Source: PRO6 sp035565775 (lineage in GTDB: Bacteria > Pseudomonadota > Alphaproteobacteria > Rhizobiales > Xanthobacteraceae). From it: a stretch of 64,000 nt of DNA. Below, piece by piece: positions 1-9,267 of this stretch. The notes under the pieces were generated by a model. It was given only the letters and a program-made list of their open reading frames with translations. It was not told where the DNA came from and made no database searches. How positions within the stretch are numbered: position 1 is the stretch's first letter; each line of letters begins with the position of its first letter. Made by a program: the position numbers and the translations under genes. The stretch is taken from the NCBI GenBank assembly GCA_035565775.1, contig DATMRW010000012.1:124001-188000 (forward strand), given 5' to 3'.

Positions 1-1
1 G

Positions 2-142
2 GTCCTCCTCACCACCGGCTACAGCGCCAATGCGCAGGATGCCGTTCGTCACGGCGTGGTCGTCCTGCAAAAGCCCTATGACCTTGCGGCTCTGCGGCGC
101 CATGTCGGCGAGGCCATCGAGCGCGCCAAGACGCAGCGCTAG
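2..142 (+). CDS. Response-regulator receiver domain, C-terminal end (partial)
   Basis: The window opens inside a gene; 46 codons remain before the TAG stop. The translation contains VLLTTGYS followed by VVVLQKPYDLAALRRHVGEA, which matches the last beta strands and helix of a CheY-like receiver. The Thr in LLTTGY and the Lys in LQKPY correspond to the conserved Thr and Lys of that fold. The gene ends right after the receiver, so it could be a stand-alone regulator or a hybrid histidine kinase with a C-terminal receiver; the missing 5' part would decide. No partner can be assigned from this fragment. Confidence 0.8.
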   Translation, partial: VLLTTGYSANAQDAVRHGVVVLQKPYDLAALRRHVGEAIERAKTQR

Positions 143-540
143 TCAGCACCGCATGGCTTATGGGCCGCGTTGTTGCGGCAATTTCCGAAAACCGAAGGCA
201 AGACCCAAGCGGATATACTTTGGTATATCCGGCTATCCCATTGCGCGCTGACGTTTCATTGGCGGATCGGCTATCGACGGGGCGTAGTTGCCTTGCGGGG
301 CGGATCGCGTGGGGAACGGCTGCGAAAACTGAGGATCAGCAACGGCCTCTATCGCTGAAATGAATCCAGCCGGAAACAGCGGTGGCCTTTGTGACAAAAA
401 AAGGCGACGGAATCTTTTCGCTTTCCTGGCAGGGCTTGCCGGGAGCGCGTGTGCCGTCCGCTCTGATCAGGTTCGCATCCTTCCCAGCCTCGACGCCTGC
501 CGGGCAACTCAATTGCCAGATGCCCACAGGATGAGAGCAG
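143..540. other. 398-bp intergenic region without a convincing gene
   Basis: The gap lies between the receiver fragment and the efflux operon. Short open frames cross it on both strands but lack a plausible start and family resemblance. Its notable content is the perfect palindrome at 211-230. The efflux operon promoter is presumably here, but no clear -35/-10 pair is visible. Confidence 0.6.
211..230. promoter_or_regulatory. Perfect palindrome, candidate operator for the efflux operon
   Basis: GGATATAC (211-218) and GTATATCC (223-230) are exact reverse complements separated by TTTG. The AT-rich palindrome sits in high-GC surroundings about 310 bases before the adaptor start. Size and symmetry fit a dimeric repressor site. 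No T-tract follows, so it is unlikely to be a terminator for the upstream gene. The regulator is not identified. Confidence 0.4.
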
Positions 541-1761
541 ATGCATGGCCCGATCGAGAACGAACAGCGCGTGACATTCGTGAAGCCGGAGGGGGCGGGC
601 GATCGGTCTGCGCCGCGCCGGCGCCTCGTCGTCGGGGGAGCTATCGCAGTTCTGGCGGTGGGCCTCGGCCTGCTGATCTATCCTCCCGGCAATTGGCGCC
701 CGGCGAAGGAGGCGCAGACCGTTGCGGCGCGCGAGGCGACATCGTTTGTTCGCGAGGGCAACCGTGTCCGCATTCCGGAAGGCTCGCCGCTGCGCGCCAG
801 GCTGGCGGTCGCTGCCGTATCCGAAAAGGAGATGGTGCGGGATCTGCTCGTCCCGGCCGTGGTCGAGGCCGACCCTGCACGTCTGATGAAGGTTCTTCCG
901 CCGGTCGCCGGGCGGATCGCCGAACTCAAGGTGCGGCTGGGCGAGCGGGTGGAGCGCGGTCAGCAACTGCTCGTGCTCGACTCCCCCGATCTTCGCACCG
1001 CCTATTCCGAATATGACCGCGCCAAGGCGCTGCTCGATCTTGCTGCGAAAAACCGCAGCCGCCTGCATGCGCTGAGCACAGGCGGCGGTATCGCGCTGAA
1101 GGAGGTGCAGCAGGCCGATGCCGATTTCATCACGGCCGAGGCGGAATATCAGCGCGCGGAGGCGCATCTGCGGCAGATCGGGGTTGATCCTGCAGCGGCC
1201 GACAAATCCCGCAATGTCGCGATCACCGCGCCGATGTCCGGCAGCGTGGTCGAGCTTGCGGCCTCGCCGGGCGCTTATTGGAACGACAACACCGAGACAC
1301 TGCTGACGATCGCCGACCTCAGCGCGATCTTCGTCACGGCCAATCTGCCGGAGAAGGACCTTTCGCGCGTTGCGGAGGGGCAGGCGGCTGAGGTGGTTCT
1401 CTCCGCTTATCCGGGCGAGGTGCTCAAGAGTACGGTCGCTTTCGTCAGCGATATTTTGGAGGCTGAGACGCGCCGGGCCAAGGTCCGGATCGGTTTTGCG
1501 AACAAGGATGCCCGGCTCAAGCCCGGCATGTTCGCCAACGTCACTTTTCGCGCACCGAAGGCGAGCGTGCCTGTCGTGCCCGCGACCGCTCTCGTGCTCA
1601 AGGATGATGCCAGCCAGGTGTACGTCGAGGTCGCGCCATGGGTGTTTGAAGCGCGCCCGGTCGAGGTCGGTTTTCAGCAGGGCGATGCAGCCGTGATCCA
1701 GAGCGGCGTCAAGGCCGGCGAGCGCGTGATTGTCCGCGGCGGAGTGCTGCTCAATGATTAA
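541..1761 (+). CDS. RND efflux periplasmic adaptor subunit (CzcB/CusB-like)
   Basis: This 406-residue membrane-fusion protein would bridge the inner-membrane pump and the outer-membrane channel. Residues about 29-45 form one hydrophobic anchor near the N-terminus. A lipoyl-like half with GRIAELKVRLGERVERGQ, an alpha-helical hairpin (about 150-205), the second lipoyl half (APMSGSVVELAASPGAYWN) and beta-barrel segments follow in the usual HlyD_D23 order. The ATG at 541 has a GAG-containing ribosome site just upstream. The stop overlaps the pump gene by 8 bases, so translation is probably coupled. The following heavy-metal-type pump suggests divalent or monovalent metal ions as substrates; the ion cannot be told from sequence. 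Confidence 0.9.
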   Translation: MHGPIENEQRVTFVKPEGAGDRSAPRRRLVVGGAIAVLAVGLGLLIYPPGNWRPAKEAQTVAAREATSFVREGNRVRIPEGSPLRARLAVAAVSEKEMVRDLLVPAVVEADPARLMKVLPPVAGRIAELKVRLGERVERGQQLLVLDSPDLRTAYSEYDRAKALLDLAAKNRSRLHALSTGGGIALKEVQQADADFITAEAEYQRAEAHLRQIGVDPAAADKSRNVAITAPMSGSVVELAASPGAYWNDNTETLLTIADLSAIFVTANLPEKDLSRVAEGQAAEVVLSAYPGEVLKSTVAFVSDILEAETRRAKVRIGFANKDARLKPGMFANVTFRAPKASVPVVPATALVLKDDASQVYVEVAPWVFEARPVEVGFQQGDAAVIQSGVKAGERVIVRGGVLLND

Positions 1762-4700
1762 GCGATTGATCGACTTCGCCCTGAACCGCCGGCTGCTGAT
1801 CGGCCTTCTGTCCGTCGCAGTCGCGATCTTCGGCTATTATTCGTGGACCCAGCTTGCGCTGGAGGCCTATCCCGACATCGCCGACGTGACGTCGCAAGTG
1901 ATCACGCAGGCGCCGGGGTTCGCCGCAGAGGAGGTCGAGCAGCAGATCACCGTGCCGCTCGAGCGCGAGCTGAACGGCACGCCGGGCCTGATCGTGATGC
2001 GTTCCAAGAGCACCTTTGGCCTGTCGCTGATCACGCTCGTTTTTCGCGACGGCGTCGATGACTACTGGGCGCGCCAGCGCATCACCGAGCGGATCCAGAA
2101 CGTCGATCTTCCGCATGGCGCCGCGCCCCAGCTCGATCCGCTGACGTCCCCGATCGGCGAGATCTATCGCTACACCCTTGAATCCGATTCCAAGAACCTG
2201 CGCGAGCTTTCGGAAATCCAGCGCTGGACGGTGATCCCTGCACTCAAGCAGATCGCGGGCGTCGCCGACGTCGCCAATTTTGGTGGCCTCACCACGCAAT
2301 TTCAGCTCGAGCTCGATCCGGCCCAGCTCATGCGCTTCAATCTGTCGCTCAAGAACGTCACCGAGGCGATCGAGGCCAACAGCTACAACGCCGGCGGAAG
2401 CGTGCTGACGCGCGGCGAGCTCGGCTATGTCGTGCGCGGCATCGGCCTTATCCAGAGCCTCGACGACATGGGCAACATCGTCGTCACGCAGCGCAACGGC
2501 TCGCCGGTTTTCATCCGCGATCTCGGCAAGCTCAGGCTGAGCAGCCAGGAGCGGCGGGGCATTCTGGGCAAGGACGAAAGGGGCGACACGCTCTCCGGCA
2601 TCGTTCTCCTGCTGCGCGGCGAAAATCCCTCGCGCGTGCTCGACGGGGTTCACGCCAAGGTCGCGGAGCTAAACAAGAGCCTTTTGAGCTCGGATGTCCA
2701 GATCGTGCCTTATCTCGATCGGTCGCACCTCGTGAATGCGACGGTCAACAAGGTGTCGCATACGATCCTTGAAGGCATCGGCCTCGTTCTGATCGTGCTG
2801 ATCCTGTTTCTCGGCAGCCCGCGCAGCGCGCTGATCGTCGGCGTCACCATTCCGTTCGCCATGCTGGTGGCGTTCGTTCTGATGAACCTCACCAAAATCC
2901 CGGCCAACCTGCTGTCGCTCGGGGCGATCGATTTCGGCATCATCGTCGATGCGTCGATCGTCATGACCGAGGCTATTCTGCGCCGGCGCGAGGCGAAGCC
3001 CGGCGAGACGCTGACCCCCGCGGATGTCCGCGATGCGTCGCTGCAGGTCGCAAGGCCGATTTTCTTCGCGACCCTCGTCATCATCGCTGCCTATCTGCCG
3101 CTGTTCGCTTTCCAGCGCGTGGAAGCCAAGCTGTTCACGCCGATGGTGTTCGCGGTCGGCTACGCCCAGCTCGGCGCGCTGATCTTCGCGCTCACGGTGA
3201 TCCCCGGGCTTGCCTATTTCGCTTATCGGAAGCCGATGCGGCTGTTCCATAACCCGCTCATCGGGTGGCTGGAGGCCGGCTACCAGAGAATGCTGCGGCA
3301 AATGCTCGACCGGCCGCGCCGCGTGATGGGGCTGACCGCCGCTGTCGCCGTCGCGGTGGTGGGGCTCGGCTCGACGGTCGGGCGGGAATTTTTGCCCGAG
3401 CTCGATGAAGGCTCGATCTGGCTTCAGGTTCAGATGCCGGCGGGCATTTCGCTCGAGACGGCGACCGGCATGGCCGGCGAACTGCGCCGCGCCGTCCGTG
3501 AGTTTCCGGAAGTGTCCTATGTGGTGACGCAGCTCGGGCGCAACGACGACGGTACCGATCCGTGGACGCCGTCGCATATCGAGGCCAGCGTCGGGCTTCA
3601 TCCCTATGACAGCTGGCCCTCGCGCACCGGCAAGCAGGATCTGATCCGGCGCATGGCGGAGCGGTTCGAGTCGATGCCGGGCTTCCAGATCGGCTTCAGC
3701 CAGCCGATGATCGATGGCGTCAACGACAAGATCGCCGGCGCGCACAGCCAGCTCGTCGTCAAGGTGTACGGCAACGCGTTCAAGGAGCTCCGCAGAATTT
3801 CGCGGGAAATTGTCGATGTGCTCAAGGCCACGCCCGGCGCCACGGATGTCGCGATCGATCAGGAGCCGCCGCTGCCGCAAATCGCGATCAAGGTCGACCG
3901 CGAGGCGGCGGCCCGCTACGGCATCAATGTCTCCGATGTCGCGGACCTCATCGAGAAGGGCATCGGTGGTGCGCCGGTCAGCCAGATCTTCATCGGGGAG
4001 CGCCGCTACGATGCGACCGTGCGCTTTTCGCCGGCCTCGCGCGCCACGCCCGATGCGATCGGCGACCTGACGCTGACATCGAGCGACGGCGCACTCATTC
4101 CGCTGTCGCAGGTGGCGAAGGTCGTGCTTCAGTCGGGTGAGAGCACGATCACGCGCGAGATGAACCAGCGGCACCTGACGGTAAAACTCAACTATCGCGA
4201 TCGCGATCTGTCTTCGCTGCTCGCCGATGCCCGGCAGCGGATCAGCGAGAACGTGAAGTTTGATTCAAGCGCGTACCGGATCGAGTGGGGCGGGCAGTTC
4301 GAGAACCAGCGCCGGGCGGAGCGTCGCCTGATGCTCATCATGGGGCTGGTCTTGGGGCTGATGGTCATTCTGCTCTATCCGGAATTCGGTCTGCTGCGTC
4401 AGGTGCTCCTGATCCTCGGCATCGTGCCGCTGGCGACGCTCGGCGGGTTGATCGCCATCCACGCGACCGGCATGACGCTGAACATCGCCTCGAGCGTCGG
4501 CTTCATCGCGCTGTTCGGCGTGGCGATCATGAACGGCGTCGTGATGGTCGCGAATCTCAACCGGGTTCGAGCCGGGGGAATGCCACTGTACGAGGCCGTG
4601 CTGTTCGGCGCCCGTGAACGGCTGCGCCCGGTGCTGCTCACGGCGACGGTGGCGACCGTCGGCATGCTGCCGGCGGCGCTGGCCACCGGCATCGGCAGCG

Positions 4701-4861
4701 ACGTCCAGCGCGGCGTCGGCACCGTGGTGGCGGGCGGCCTGATGACCGCGACGCTTCTCACGCTGTTCGTGATCCCGACGTTCTACTTCGTGCTCGAGCC
4801 CTGGGCGCTTCAGCGGGCGTCGGCGAAGGCGGCGCACGGCGCGGCGGAAGCGCAATCGTAA
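1754..4861 (+). CDS. Heavy-metal-type RND efflux pump, inner-membrane subunit (CusA/CzcA family)
   Basis: A 1035-residue proton-driven exporter with the full RND length and layout: TM1 at about 13-33, a large periplasmic loop, TM2-6, TM7 near 525-545, a second loop and TM8-12. The TM4 segment DFGIIVDASIVMTEAILRR carries the acidic residues that in the HME subfamily form the proton relay, and opening residues such as LEAYPDIADVTSQV are typical of CzcA/CusA rather than drug-type AcrB. The ATG at 1754 overlaps the adaptor stop; a reading frame opening 24 bases earlier lies inside the adaptor and is not preferred. Forms a tripartite pump with its two neighbours. Metal specificity is undetermined. 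Confidence 0.93.
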   Translation: MIKRLIDFALNRRLLIGLLSVAVAIFGYYSWTQLALEAYPDIADVTSQVITQAPGFAAEEVEQQITVPLERELNGTPGLIVMRSKSTFGLSLITLVFRDGVDDYWARQRITERIQNVDLPHGAAPQLDPLTSPIGEIYRYTLESDSKNLRELSEIQRWTVIPALKQIAGVADVANFGGLTTQFQLELDPAQLMRFNLSLKNVTEAIEANSYNAGGSVLTRGELGYVVRGIGLIQSLDDMGNIVVTQRNGSPVFIRDLGKLRLSSQERRGILGKDERGDTLSGIVLLLRGENPSRVLDGVHAKVAELNKSLLSSDVQIVPYLDRSHLVNATVNKVSHTILEGIGLVLIVLILFLGSPRSALIVGVTIPFAMLVAFVLMNLTKIPANLLSLGAIDFGIIVDASIVMTEAILRRREAKPGETLTPADVRDASLQVARPIFFATLVIIAAYLPLFAFQRVEAKLFTPMVFAVGYAQLGALIFALTVIPGLAYFAYRKPMRLFHNPLIGWLEAGYQRMLRQMLDRPRRVMGLTAAVAVAVVGLGSTVGREFLPELDEGSIWLQVQMPAGISLETATGMAGELRRAVREFPEVSYVVTQLGRNDDGTDPWTPSHIEASVGLHPYDSWPSRTGKQDLIRRMAERFESMPGFQIGFSQPMIDGVNDKIAGAHSQLVVKVYGNAFKELRRISREIVDVLKATPGATDVAIDQEPPLPQIAIKVDREAAARYGINVSDVADLIEKGIGGAPVSQIFIGERRYDATVRFSPASRATPDAIGDLTLTSSDGALIPLSQVAKVVLQSGESTITREMNQRHLTVKLNYRDRDLSSLLADARQRISENVKFDSSAYRIEWGGQFENQRRAERRLMLIMGLVLGLMVILLYPEFGLLRQVLLILGIVPLATLGGLIAIHATGMTLNIASSVGFIALFGVAIMNGVVMVANLNRVRAGGMPLYEAVLFGARERLRPVLLTATVATVGMLPAALATGIGSDVQRGVGTVVAGGLMTATLLTLFVIPTFYFVLEPWALQRASAKAAHGAAEAQS

Positions 4862-4956
4862 CGCGCGGCTTCTTGGGGCGGGATTTCCAGAACATGCAGT
4901 GCAAGGTGGATCGCGTCATTCGCGAAAGCGCGGGCGTGGCGAAGGGGCGGAAGTTG

Positions 4957-6435
4957 ATGGTGCTACGGATGCGTGTTGCAGTCCCGGTGTTGCTTGCGGT
5001 GGGGCTGGCGGGCTGTGCGGTCGGGCCGGATTTCCAGCGGCCGGCGGCGCCGGCGGCGACCGGCTTTCTCGCTGCGGGGCGGGACGACGCGGCGGGCCGC
5101 GGGACCGGCCTGCAGCTGGCGCACGGCGGCGAGGTCCCGGCGCAGTGGTGGGCGCTGTTCCGCGCGCCGTCGCTCGACCGCCTAGTGCGCGACGGCGTCG
5201 CCCATAACGCCGACCTCGCCGCCGCCGAGGCGGCGGTGCGGCTGGCGCGCGCCAACGCGCTCGCCCAGCGCGGCGCGCTGCTGCCGACGGTCGACCTCGG
5301 CCTCGACGCCAGCCGCCAGAAGGTCCCGGTCGCGTTCGACCCCGAGGCACCGGAGGCCGGCCCCGCGGCGCGCTACGGCGTCGTCACCCGCCAGGTCAGC
5401 GTCGCCTTCGTGCCCGACGTCTGGGGCGGCCTGCGCCGCCAGGTCGAGGCCAGCGACGCCGAGGTCGAGGCCCAGGCGTTCCAGCGCGAGGGCGTCTATC
5501 TGACGCTGGCCGCGAACATCGCGCTGGCGGCGATCGAGGAGGCCCGGCTGCGCGGCCAGCTCGCGGCGACCCGGCGGATCGTCGCGCTGCAGCAGGACCT
5601 GCTGCGCATGCTGCAGCGCCAGCACGTGCAGGGCCAGATCGCGCGCGCCGAGGTGCTGGCCCAGGAGACCGCGCTGGCCCAGGTGCAACTGGCGCTGCCG
5701 CCGCTCGAGCGCGAGCTCGCCCAGCAGCGCCACCTGTTGGCGGTGCTGACCGGGCGGCTGCCGAGCGACCCCGGGCTGCCGCGCTTCGAGCTCGCCGCCT
5801 TCGGCCTGCCGCGCCAGCTGCCGCTCAGCCTGCCCGGCGACGTCGTCCGCCAGCGCCCGGACATCCGCACCGCCGAGGCCGGCCTGCGCGCCGCCAATGC
5901 CGAGATCGGCGTCGCCATCGCCAACCGCCTGCCGCAGATCACGCTCAGCGCCAATGCCGGCAAGACCTGGTCGAACGTCCCCGACCTGTCGCCGAGCGGG
6001 GCGTTCTGGGCGGTCGGCGGCAACCTCGCGCAAAAAGTGTTCGACGCCGGCACGCTCGCCTACAAGCAGCGCGCCGCCGAGGAGGCCGCGCAGCAGGCGC
6101 TGGCGCAGTACCGCGGCGTGGTGCTGACCGCGTTCCAGAACGTCGCCGACGTGCTGGTGGCGCTGCAGGCCGACCTCCGGACGATCGCCGCGGCGCGGCG
6201 GGCCAAGCAGGCGGCCGAGCAGACCGTCGGGCTGATGCGCCGCCAGCTCGAGCAGGGCGAGATCAACCTCGCGCTGCTGATCGAGGCGCAGCGCGCCTAT
6301 CTCGAGACGTCGACGGCGCTGGTCGACGCCGAGGCCGCCCGGCTCGCCGACACCGTCGCCCTGTTTCAGGCGCTTGGCGGCGGCTGGTGGAACCGGAACG
6401 ACGGCGAGGGCCGGCTCGCCGAGACCCAGCTTTGA
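4957..6435 (+). CDS. Outer-membrane efflux lipoprotein, OprM/NodT type
   Basis: A 492-residue outer-membrane factor. The chosen ATG at 4957 follows a GGGGCGGA ribosome site and gives a short lipoprotein signal, MRVAVPVLLAVGLAGC, whose Cys would be lipidated. Two OEP repeats follow, with GDVVRQRPDIRTAEAGLRAA marking the boundary region typical of NodT-family channels. An in-frame start 84 bases upstream would bury the signal peptide. It is the third gene of the pump operon, 95 bases after the pump stop. Its base use is unusual: codons end almost entirely in G or C and the gene is visibly richer in GC than the adaptor and pump, suggesting a separate origin. Confidence 0.9.
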   Translation: MVLRMRVAVPVLLAVGLAGCAVGPDFQRPAAPAATGFLAAGRDDAAGRGTGLQLAHGGEVPAQWWALFRAPSLDRLVRDGVAHNADLAAAEAAVRLARANALAQRGALLPTVDLGLDASRQKVPVAFDPEAPEAGPAARYGVVTRQVSVAFVPDVWGGLRRQVEASDAEVEAQAFQREGVYLTLAANIALAAIEEARLRGQLAATRRIVALQQDLLRMLQRQHVQGQIARAEVLAQETALAQVQLALPPLERELAQQRHLLAVLTGRLPSDPGLPRFELAAFGLPRQLPLSLPGDVVRQRPDIRTAEAGLRAANAEIGVAIANRLPQITLSANAGKTWSNVPDLSPSGAFWAVGGNLAQKVFDAGTLAYKQRAAEEAAQQALAQYRGVVLTAFQNVADVLVALQADLRTIAAARRAKQAAEQTVGLMRRQLEQGEINLALLIEAQRAYLETSTALVDAEAARLADTVALFQALGGGWWNRNDGEGRLAETQL

Positions 6436-6537
6436 GATGACCGGCCGCCTTCGGCTATAAGGGGCCCGACAGCCCGGGCTTAAACCGGCCGCAGCGTTGC
6501 CCGGCAGTCAATTGCGCGGATCGATGGGAACCGGAAC

Positions 6538-7641
6538 ATGCAGCGCCCACATCGAGAGTGGCAGATGCCGATGAAGTTTCGTCCGAACGATCGCTCGCGA
6601 TCCGGTTCGCTCGTCGTGATCGGGCCGATCGTGGCCGCCATGGCGCTCGTGATGGTGATCGACACCGTCACCGATTACGCGATCGCCGCCGCCGTCTTCT
6701 ATACCGCGATCATCCTGTTTGCTGCCCGGCTGATGACGGCGCGGATGGTGGTGCTGCTGGCCTTCGCCTGCGTCGTCCTCACCGTGACGAGTTTTCTCCT
6801 GACGCATTCTGGCGCCTATGAGGTGGGCCTCATCAACACCGGCATCAGCATCGTCGCGATCGGCGTCACGACCTACCTCGCGCTGCGCCTCGTGGCGGCG
6901 GAGGCCTCCGCCTTCGAGGCGCGCGAGCGCCTCCTGCGGGTGGCCCGTGTCACCAGCCTTGGCGAGCTCACCGCATCGATCGCCCATGAAGTCAACCAGC
7001 CGCTCGCGGCGGTGGTGACCAGCGCGAATGCCTGCACGCGGTGGCTGGCGCAGGACCCGCCGGGCATGGACAACGCACGGCGCGCGCTCGAACGGGTGGT
7101 GAAGGAGGCGAACCGTGCGAGCGAGGTGATCGCGCGGGTGCGCGGGCTCACGAGCGGCAAGGCGCCCGAGCGGAGCCGGCTCGATTTCAACGACGCGGTG
7201 CGCGAAATCGTCGATCTCGCCCAAGGGCAGATCAGCACACACCAGATTGCGCTGACCATGCGGCTGGACGAAACAGCGCCCGCGGTGATCGCCGACCGGA
7301 TTCAGATCGGGCAGGTTGTCGGCAATCTGCTGCTGAACGCGATCGAGGCCATCGTGGCATCGCCGGGCAGCCGGCGCGAACTGGAGATTTCCACCGAGGT
7401 AGACGGCCACGAGCGCGTGCGCTTTTCGATCACCGATTCCGGCGTCGGCTTTCCACCGGGTGTCGCCGAGCATCTGTTCGACGCCTTCTGGACCACCAAG
7501 ACGGATGGCATCGGGCTCGGCCTCACCATCAGCCGCTCGATCATCGAAGCCAATGGCGGAACGATCTGGGCCGAGGCGAGCGAAGCGGGCGGGGCGGTGT
7601 TCTCGTTCGACCTCCCGTTCGCCAAAGGCAAGGCGGAATGA
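6538..7641 (+). CDS. Membrane sensor histidine kinase
   Basis: A 367-residue kinase. About four hydrophobic segments (roughly residues 24-44, 48-65, 69-88, 98-118) form a compact membrane sensor with no large periplasmic loop. The cytoplasmic part has the H-box SIAHEVNQPLAAVV with phospho-acceptor His150, an N-box (NLLLNAIEA), a G1 box (DSGVGF) and a G2 box (GIGLGLTIS). The H-box variant AHEVNQPL is the FixL/DctB-like type often paired with FixJ-like regulators. The stop overlaps the start of the next gene in an ATGA, so kinase and regulator are coupled. The signal is unknown; closeness to the pump suggests, but does not show, efflux control. Confidence 0.9.
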   Translation: MQRPHREWQMPMKFRPNDRSRSGSLVVIGPIVAAMALVMVIDTVTDYAIAAAVFYTAIILFAARLMTARMVVLLAFACVVLTVTSFLLTHSGAYEVGLINTGISIVAIGVTTYLALRLVAAEASAFEARERLLRVARVTSLGELTASIAHEVNQPLAAVVTSANACTRWLAQDPPGMDNARRALERVVKEANRASEVIARVRGLTSGKAPERSRLDFNDAVREIVDLAQGQISTHQIALTMRLDETAPAVIADRIQIGQVVGNLLLNAIEAIVASPGSRRELEISTEVDGHERVRFSITDSGVGFPPGVAEHLFDAFWTTKTDGIGLGLTISRSIIEANGGTIWAEASEAGGAVFSFDLPFAKGKAE

Positions 7642-8273
7642 ACGAAGGAGCGCGCATGGCGGCGGCCGAAAATTCGATGATCTACATCATTGACGACGAC
7701 AGCTCGGTTCGCGAGGCGCTTGAGGATCTGCTCGCCTCCGTTTCGCTGCGGTCCCGGTCGTTCGGCTCGGTGCAGGAGTTTCTTGATGCGGAACTCGTCG
7801 ACGCACCGAGCTGCCTCGTGCTCGACGTCCGGATGCCGGGCCAGAGCGGCATGGACTTTTTGCGGCGCATGCCCGGATTGGGGCTGCATCTGCCGACCGT
7901 CGTCATCACCGGCCACGGCGACATCCCGATGGGGGTGACGGCGATGAAGGACGGGGCGATCGAATTTTTGACCAAACCGTTCCGCGATCAGGATCTGCTC
8001 GACGCCATTCATCTCGGTATCGCCAGGGATCAGGCGCGCCGGGCGAAGGATGCGGCGATCTCCGAGCTGCGCGAACGCTGGGCGACGCTGACGCGCGGCG
8101 AGCAGGAGGTGATGCAACTCGTGGTGCGAGGCCTGCTCAACAAGCAGATCGCCGGTGCGCTGGAGGTCAGCGAGATCACGGTCAAGGTCCGCCGCAGCCA
8201 TCTGATGCGCAAGATGGGGGCGCAGACGCTTGCCGATCTGATCAGGTTCTATGACCGCATCCACGCAGCGTAA
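7638..8273 (+). CDS. FixJ/NodW-family response regulator
   Basis: A 211-residue two-domain regulator. The receiver (about residues 14-130) has the acidic pocket IIDDD, phospho-acceptor Asp63 in LVLDVRMPG, and Lys in FLTKPF. The LuxR-type DNA-binding domain follows (about 140-205), with LTRGEQEVMQLVVRGLLNKQ and the recognition helix segment EITVKVRRSHLMRKM. The ATG at 7638 overlaps the kinase stop; a second in-frame ATG at 7656 is possible. The hydrophobic receiver and the FLTKPF motif match the FixJ/NodW/TodT group. Target genes cannot be named; the adjacent efflux operon and the low-oxygen cluster are both candidates. Confidence 0.9.
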   Translation: MNEGARMAAAENSMIYIIDDDSSVREALEDLLASVSLRSRSFGSVQEFLDAELVDAPSCLVLDVRMPGQSGMDFLRRMPGLGLHLPTVVITGHGDIPMGVTAMKDGAIEFLTKPFRDQDLLDAIHLGIARDQARRAKDAAISELRERWATLTRGEQEVMQLVVRGLLNKQIAGALEVSEITVKVRRSHLMRKMGAQTLADLIRFYDRIHAA

Positions 8274-8341
8274 GAGCGAGCCGATTTCGTCGGCCTGAAA
8301 GGCGTACCTGAACGGCCCTCTGCAGCCGGCGCAGCGTTCCA

Positions 8342-8355
8342 TTGACTCAAATCAA
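8342..8355. promoter_or_regulatory. FixK/FNR-like box
   Basis: TTGACTCAAATCAA differs from the TTGAT-N4-ATCAA palindrome at one base. It lies 210 bases before the HhH-protein gene, the nearest downstream start, in a gap with no other gene. Such sites normally activate from about 41 bases upstream of transcription, implying a long leader here. Confidence 0.6.
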
Positions 8356-8565
8356 TCGGCATCCGCCCGGGCGGGCTAGTTTCGCGCCTCGCATCTGTTC
8401 GCCAGAAGACGCCGGGCTGTGATGTTTTGCACCTGCCGGGCGACGATCGGGTTGCGCGCGCAGCTGTCCGAAGAATGTGGTGCGAATATTTTGCGATGTC
8501 TCGCGGTCTGCAATGGCCTCGATCGCGCGAGATGAAGCAGCACCACCGCTTCTTGAGGCGCATAC

Positions 8566-9216
8566 ATGATCAGCCACGCGATCGCTCATGTCCAACCCCG
8601 CAAGCCGGAGCCGGCCTCATCGGTTCGGCGAGCGCTTGAGCGCAGCGAGCTTTATTCCGAGGAGCTCGGGATCGACCTCGCCAAGGGCAGCGATGCCGAA
8701 TACTTCCGCTGGTTTTTGGCGAGCCTTTTGTTCGGTGCCCGAATCTCGGAAACGACGGCCAAAAAAACCTATCAGAGCTTTGTAGCGCATCGTCTGACGA
8801 GCCCTCACAAGATCATCGATGCCGGTTGGGATTTTTTGGTCTATCCCGTAATGCGCGAGGGCGGCTATGTCCGCTACGACGGCCGCAAGTCGACGCAGGT
8901 TCTCCGCGACTGCGAAATGCTGATCGCCGACTATGGCGGCTCGCTTACGCGATTGCACGATGCGGCGCGAGATGAGCGGGACCTCGAGGAAAGGCTGTTC
9001 GCGTTCTATGGCGTCGGGCCGGTAACCGTGAACATCTTTCTCCGCGAGCTGCGCCCGCTCTGGGCCAAGGCGGACCCGGCCCCGCTTCCTGCGGTCGAGA
9101 TGCTTGCGAAAGATTTTGCGATCGATCTTCGCCGCTACAAGCGCAAGAGCCTGACCTTCGTGAGGGTAGAGGCGGGCCTGCTTCGGCACCGTCATGACTT
9201 GCGAGATGGCCGATGA
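8566..9216 (+). CDS. Helix-hairpin-helix (endonuclease III-like fold) protein, probably non-catalytic
   Basis: 216 residues. The segment FYGVGPVTVNIFLREL near residues 148-163 aligns with the HhH of the endonuclease III superfamily, and the upstream all-helical part (LFGARISETTAKKTYQSF) resembles its N-terminal helices. The position of the catalytic Lys of EndoIII (LPGVGRKT) is Val here, and no C-terminal iron-sulfur cysteine set is present, so glycosylase/lyase activity is doubtful; DNA binding remains likely. The ATG at 8566 has GAGG 7 bases upstream. It is followed after 51 bases by a CYTH gene in the same direction, and a FixK-like box precedes it. Function is inferred from fold resemblance only. 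Confidence 0.65.
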   Translation: MISHAIAHVQPRKPEPASSVRRALERSELYSEELGIDLAKGSDAEYFRWFLASLLFGARISETTAKKTYQSFVAHRLTSPHKIIDAGWDFLVYPVMREGGYVRYDGRKSTQVLRDCEMLIADYGGSLTRLHDAARDERDLEERLFAFYGVGPVTVNIFLRELRPLWAKADPAPLPAVEMLAKDFAIDLRRYKRKSLTFVRVEAGLLRHRHDLRDGR

Positions 9217-9267
9217 ATGCGAGTGTCCCGCCGACATGCCGATGGAACGCATTTGTGGATGGCGGGC

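Noticed and set aside
2669..4174. 501-codon open frame antisense to the RND pump
   Set aside because: Shadow of the pump gene; Arg/His/Asp-rich with no motif or start signal.
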